Assembly (NCBI GenBank): GCA_030407005.1 | Contig: JAUDYN010000011.1 | Location: 424,501-488,500, forward strand | Length of the DNA stretch: 64,000 nucleotides | DNA from: Desarmillaria ectypa | Lineage: Eukaryota; Basidiomycota; Agaricomycetes; Agaricales; Physalacriaceae | Reading direction: 5' to 3' | Part shown: one piece after another, positions 59,925 to 64,000 of the stretch | Numbering within the stretch: the first letter of the stretch is position 1 | How the letters are laid out: every line of letters begins with the position of its first letter | Program-made: the position numbers and the translations under genes | Notes under the pieces: generated by a model | The model's input: only the letters and a program-made list of their open reading frames with translations | Databases searched by the model: none | Told to the model about the DNA's origin: nothing

Positions 59925-61345
59925 CTACAGATATTTACTATCCACCCAGTTGGCATAGTTGCTACCCAAAACGTCCGATATCGTGTAGCCATTCGTCGAA
60001 GATAGTTTCGAAGAAAACGATGCACGAGTACCAGAGGCGCCGGTCCCTAGGGGAAGATCGTAAGTAAAGGGTCTTCAAGACGTGACGGTGTTGACATACC
60101 GGTGCTTCCGTATTCAGCAAAGGTAACATGATCGGTATTGGGTGAGCTACTAGACCACTGTTCCCAACCAGCACTGTTGATCAGATTTCCGAGCGAGCAA
60201 GATGTGTAAACGACCCTATTGGCTTTTGTTTAACAACGCACGATTGCTAATGGAACATCGAGTTGTCGTACCGAGCATAATTTCCCCATGGGCGCCCAAG
60301 GTACACTTTCCCTTGGAGGGATGTCGTCGCAGAGCTACTAGTGGTGATAGTTGCTTTGTTGATGACAACTGAGACCAGCGGTGAGATCAAGATGTGAAAC
60401 GAATGGATTCTATAAATGACTTACACAAACTTGCTCCGGACGAAGACGTGCGTCCGCTAGCAGTAATTGCTCCAGCACCTACGGAAGCGATCATGTTCTT
60501 GTGGAAGTACGCCCGGGCATATTGACCAAAAATGTAGTCGACAGCTCCCTCGATGTAGCACGAGCCATAGAATTGGTTACCTGTTTCGGCAAGCACTGTG
60601 TCTTGATAGCTGTTTGCAACCTGTCAGATACCTGTCTTGGGACGATGTACGAGAAGGCTTTACCTATAGAAGCCCACACCATAATAGCCTTGATTTGATC
60701 CATATGCACTCAGAGCCAATGCCTGGCCGTTGGTACTCGCTTGTCCGAACTAGAGGACATAGGATCAAAAAATATTCCCATGCACCAGTCACAGGCGTAC
60801 CGTGTTTTTCACATTGACGTTGTACAGTGCAAAGTCATCTTTGTGTACACGTAGGGTCCCGGTCAAATCATCGGTGCCTGCAGTGCCAAGAGAGCTCGAA
60901 TGAGTGATCGTAACGGTATTGCTCATGTAGCTGGTGGTATCGGAAGTTTGGCCCATGATCTGTGCACTGGATATCAGCACCACCTGCCGAGTATTATAAA
61001 AATGCACCTACTGTCGTCTTGCCTTTCCGATCGATGTATACTTGTTCCGAGTAAGTACCTAAAGAAACTCTATCAGTCTCGATAACATTTTGTGACAAGG
61101 AAGCTCGACTTGCCCGCATAAATGAAGATAACTTGGGTAGTCCCATCGTTAGGGAGCGCGTTGATAGCGGCTTGCACCTTGCTGTATTCTCCGGACTTTG
61201 TTCCACTGCCTCTCACAACGACAGCACCACTGGGAGCAGAAGTCCGGCTGTCTCGCTTCACAGCGGGGGTCGCATTCACCAAGCTAGTGGCAAAAAGAAC
61301 GAGAAGAGAAAAAAAAGTTAAGGCTCGGAGGGGAAGGAAAGCCAT
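59925..61345 (-). CDS. Pectin methylesterase (CE8), copy C
   Basis: Inverted paralog of the gene at 22815, same exon structure. ATG 61345 gives MAFLPLRALTFFSLLVLFAT, a signal peptide. All CE8 motifs are present: SGEYSKVQAAI, IFIYAGTYSEQVYI (again across a GC-AG intron), YQDTVL, GAVDYIFGQY and YLGRPWGNYAR. The tail differs more (ASFSSKLSSTNGYTI, NYANWVDSKYL) and ends at TAG 59925. Central exons and even introns are almost base-identical to copy A. For example, the intron after SSSGASL differs by a single base. A Ser/Tyr change after GQ is one of few central residue differences. Expected to be active on pectin outside the cell. Confidence 0.91.
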
Positions 61346-61375
61346 TTCTACTGCCTGCAATGGCTTTCCGCCATC

Positions 61376-61383
61376 CTTAAATA
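61376..61383 (-). promoter_or_regulatory. TATA-like box of pectinesterase copy C
   Basis: TATTTAAG on the minus strand, 31 bp before ATG 61345, matching the box of copy A in sequence and spacing. Confidence 0.55.
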
Positions 61384-62840
61384 CCGACAACGGCGAATCT
61401 TACCTTGCATTACGGCTGTTGTTCGGCCATTCGTAGCTTCAGAAAATTCCATCCGAGGTCCAACCGGAGACAGCAGATGCTTGTAGCCAAGGAATCTTTT
61501 GCGAACTTTCGCGTAGCAAGGTACGGTACTAGGCTGAGCCTCAGAAGCTTGCCGTCCGGGTGTGAATCGGTTTTGAGTTGTTCCAAACACTTGTGTAACG
61601 GGTGAAAATTGGCTGAAAAGGCAAAATTTTCAGTCCAAGTGGCATTACGCCCGTCCGCATTATTCCGGATTTTTACAGACCTTTTCCCTCGCTATGATCG
61701 GCATGCTTAAGCGATCATTTCAAAGGTTGAATTGGGTCAGTTTCAACTACTAATACTTCCGTAGATACCCACGGCAGGCGGCTTAGGCCCTGAACAATAT
61801 TATGGACCCCGATTTTATCGCAATTGCCAAACAGTCTACAAAGCCAGCAAGCGCATTACTGTAGCTGCACGTAGGGAGGAAACCCCAAATTGACCGTGAC
61901 ACTACCGATTTTCCGACATTGTGAACCCGGTGTTGCATGATGCATGACGGTCTCGATAATAAGAAACCGTTCGTGGTGGCATTTGAACTTTGCCCATGTC
62001 AAGTACGGTCCAAGGAATTGAATACGGAGCCGAGGCAGAGCTAAATGCAGAATGCAGATCAATATGATGACCTTGATTGTATTCGATTTATTACATCGTC
62101 ACGGCCTAAATTGTGAAACCACCCCACCATGTGTAATGATGATGATGATGCGTGATGGGGGAGGAAATAGGAAACGAAATCAGTGGACCGTGATCCGCGA
62201 CGGTTTCCTCCCTACGTACAGCTACAGTATCAGTTCTCAGCTGATGGAGCAAAATAACTGAGTTCACTCAAAGTTGAAATTTGGCGGCCCTGATAACCCT
62301 GCCAGTGAGTTATAAGAATTGTGTGCTCGTCTTGGACGCATCAGTGGTGCTTGTTGCTTCAGTTCTGATCTTGAATTCCTATACCGTCAAGATGTTATGG
62401 TCTCAGGATCTGCAGAGACCCATCTCGCTCTATCAGCTTTGAATCGCATTAGAAGTCATCACCTTGAACGACTCATGTTCCAATCGTGGCTCTTTACCTA
62501 CAAACGCCTGCCTCTACCGTTCTGGTCCAAAGAAAGAAGAACAGCACTTGAAATTCGCATAGTTCACAGATCCCTACAGAAGGGAGGAAGGCACGCGATC
62601 GCATCGAGGTCACTTTCCGGGAACCGTCGCAAAGGAGTACTCATCAGAGTCGGTCCTGGGCTCCACAAGTAGAGAAAGGGTCAATTATGACGGCTCTCAT
62701 CGTTCGTCAGTTTTTGAGCCTCTGGTAGCGATACACAATATTCAGTAGTGACAGTTCTGTAGATGTCGTGTCCTTGTGCTCGTTTCGTCGTCGGTTCCGT
62801 TTGACAATGTAGAACCACAGACCTTACTGTTTGTTATATG
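61384..62840. other. Upstream flank of pectinesterase copy C
   Basis: No gene supported. It includes the inverted 19-bp motif at 61662-61680 shared with 21793-21811. The part 62560-62840 is repeated directly at about 59165-59480. The intervening 61395-62545 has no counterpart in the relic, so it was inserted here or deleted there. Confidence 0.45.
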
Positions 62841-63827
62841 AACTCTCTTATGTCAAAAGATGCTCATCCAATACTGCGATAGGAGTGATGGTAATGTGCT
62901 CGGACAGAGGCTGCAAGGGTACGGGACAAGTCACTTCGGAGCCTGAGATAGACCTAGTCGAATAGTCAAATCTAGTCATTCACTAATCGGCGAGAAAAGG
63001 GAAACTTGATCACCCTTGGTAGCAACGAACATCGTCGGTATGGTAGATAGCAGTGGTACCTGCATGAAAAACAGAGATGTCTCCAATTGGGGCAGCGGAT
63101 GCTTGAGATTCGTTGTGTTTGAAGCCTGAAGCCAGAACGAAGAGGAATAGCAGCCTCTTCAGCGATGATGGGTGGGTGGGGGACATGGCTGATATGATGA
63201 AACAAGAAGGGAGGCGGGTCTGGAGATGTCTTCGAAGCATGATGGATATATACCCAGAAGAACAATGGGCTGTTCTTTTTCAAGGCTGAAAACTCGTCTT
63301 TTCAAGACAAAGAAAGACAAAGACTGCAGGTTACAACGACCATTAGAAGTTCAACGTTACTGAACACACCAGGATGACTATAGACAGCAGCATTTTTTTT
63401 ATTTTCTGAGGTGACAGAGTGCGTGTCGATTGGAACGCGAAGTGGTAGTATCGCTGGCTACGCCATCAGTGGCAGCCAACAATCCGAGGTCCTGCAAGTC
63501 CCTTTTCTTCATGCTGCTCGATATGTAAAGGCTGTCGAAAATTTGAGCATCCGTCGTGCCCTGCAAGCTGTGGCGCATCCGCTAAAAACAAGAAATCCGG
63601 TCCAAATCTTCGCCGCGCCATGCCATGGTCTAGATCGAACACGGCAATCACCGGTGACGTCCTTGGCAACCCGGCCCGCAGCAACGATTTTCTGACCACC
63701 ATTTGGCATTTGATCCTTTACTTTGCTTCACCATAGCGTTCAGCTTTCACAAGTAAAACTTTCAACAGATGTAATGGTTCGATTATAATTTTTTTTCTGA
63801 TGGTAGGACCCATTCGGTATCACGAAA
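62841..63827. other. Spacer, possible small secreted ORF
   Basis: No firm gene. On the minus strand an ATG at 63186 begins MSPTHPSSLKRLLFLFVLAS, a signal-peptide-like start followed by SAAPIGDISVFHAG and a GTACCA splice-like site at about 63060, but no convincing following exon was found. Frames at 63411-63709 match nothing known. Confidence 0.3.
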
Positions 63828-64000
63828 ATGTTACGAACAGACGCCTCTAGTCGACAGTGCTCCGTAAGTTGCTTAAAATCTATGGACGTTGACTTCGTAG
63901 GCTAAAATCCTTTAGGTTTCTATACCCTGCATCCCGCCGGAGATTATTGATGAAATAATTGATTATCTGTGGAATGACAATCGCGCTCTTATTTCCTGCT
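63828..64000 (+). CDS. F-box protein gene, cut by window end
   Basis: The start of an F-box gene. Exon 1 (63828-63863) reads MLRTDASSRQCS; a GTAAGT...TTTAG intron joins in phase to exon 2 at 63916, which reads VSIPCIPPEIIDEIIDYLW and NDNRALISC, the F-box. It is a paralog of the gene at 47824-49071, which has PPEIIDEIIDYLSNDASALV at the same place and the same phase-0 first intron. The remainder lies beyond the window. Confidence 0.78.

Overview
The window looks like nuclear DNA of a mushroom-forming basidiomycete (Agaricomycetes type). Genes are broken by many short introns of about 50-60 nt. F-box genes are frequent, degenerate HNH-nuclease-family copies recur, and a HET-domain gene, a secreted PLC-like enzyme, pectin methylesterases (CE8) and a secreted subtilase are present. 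No bacterial features, retrotransposon polyproteins, CRISPR arrays or rRNA genes were seen. Most gene models below were built by joining open frames across GT-AG (once GC-AG) introns by eye, so outer ends are firmer than each internal splice site.

Layout. 0.7-6.4 kb is ordinary gene space: an F-box gene, a secreted PI-PLC-X phosphodiesterase and a Dma1/CHFR-type FHA-RING ubiquitin ligase. 7-17 kb is a degenerate region in which two inverted arms (about 7.1-10.1 and 14.1-16.7 kb), each with a dead HNH-family gene, frame an intact HET-domain gene and an F-box relic. 18.5 kb holds an intron-containing tRNA-Gln(CUG). 19-27.4 kb holds two direct copies of a DUF2306 membrane-protein gene flanking a pectinesterase gene and a Kre9/Knh1-like GPI-anchored protein gene.

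28.7-35.6 kb holds two large conserved genes: a pseudokinase fused to ARM repeats, and a chromodomain/coiled-coil/C2H2 protein. 35.6-44 kb is sparse: a tRNA-like Pol III element, a small 4-exon gene, a non-autonomous TIR transposon (38.38-39.07 kb) and a four-helix membrane protein. 44-49 kb has a secreted subtilisin-like protease and a second F-box gene. 49-52.9 kb is almost empty. 52.9-56.8 kb encodes a long proline-rich disordered protein with a folded C-terminal half. 57-63 kb contains a third HNH-family pseudogene and a second, inverted pectinesterase copy plus a broken relic of its first exon. The window ends inside a third F-box gene.

Functional themes. Plant cell-wall attack is represented by two CE8 pectinesterases, and the other secreted or wall proteins are the PLC-like enzyme, the subtilase and the Kre9-like protein. 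Self/non-self and turnover families (HET, F-box) sit among decayed duplications. Two duplicated gene pairs (DUF2306 and pectinesterase) have central tracts, introns included, that are nearly identical while their ends differ, which suggests recent gene conversion.
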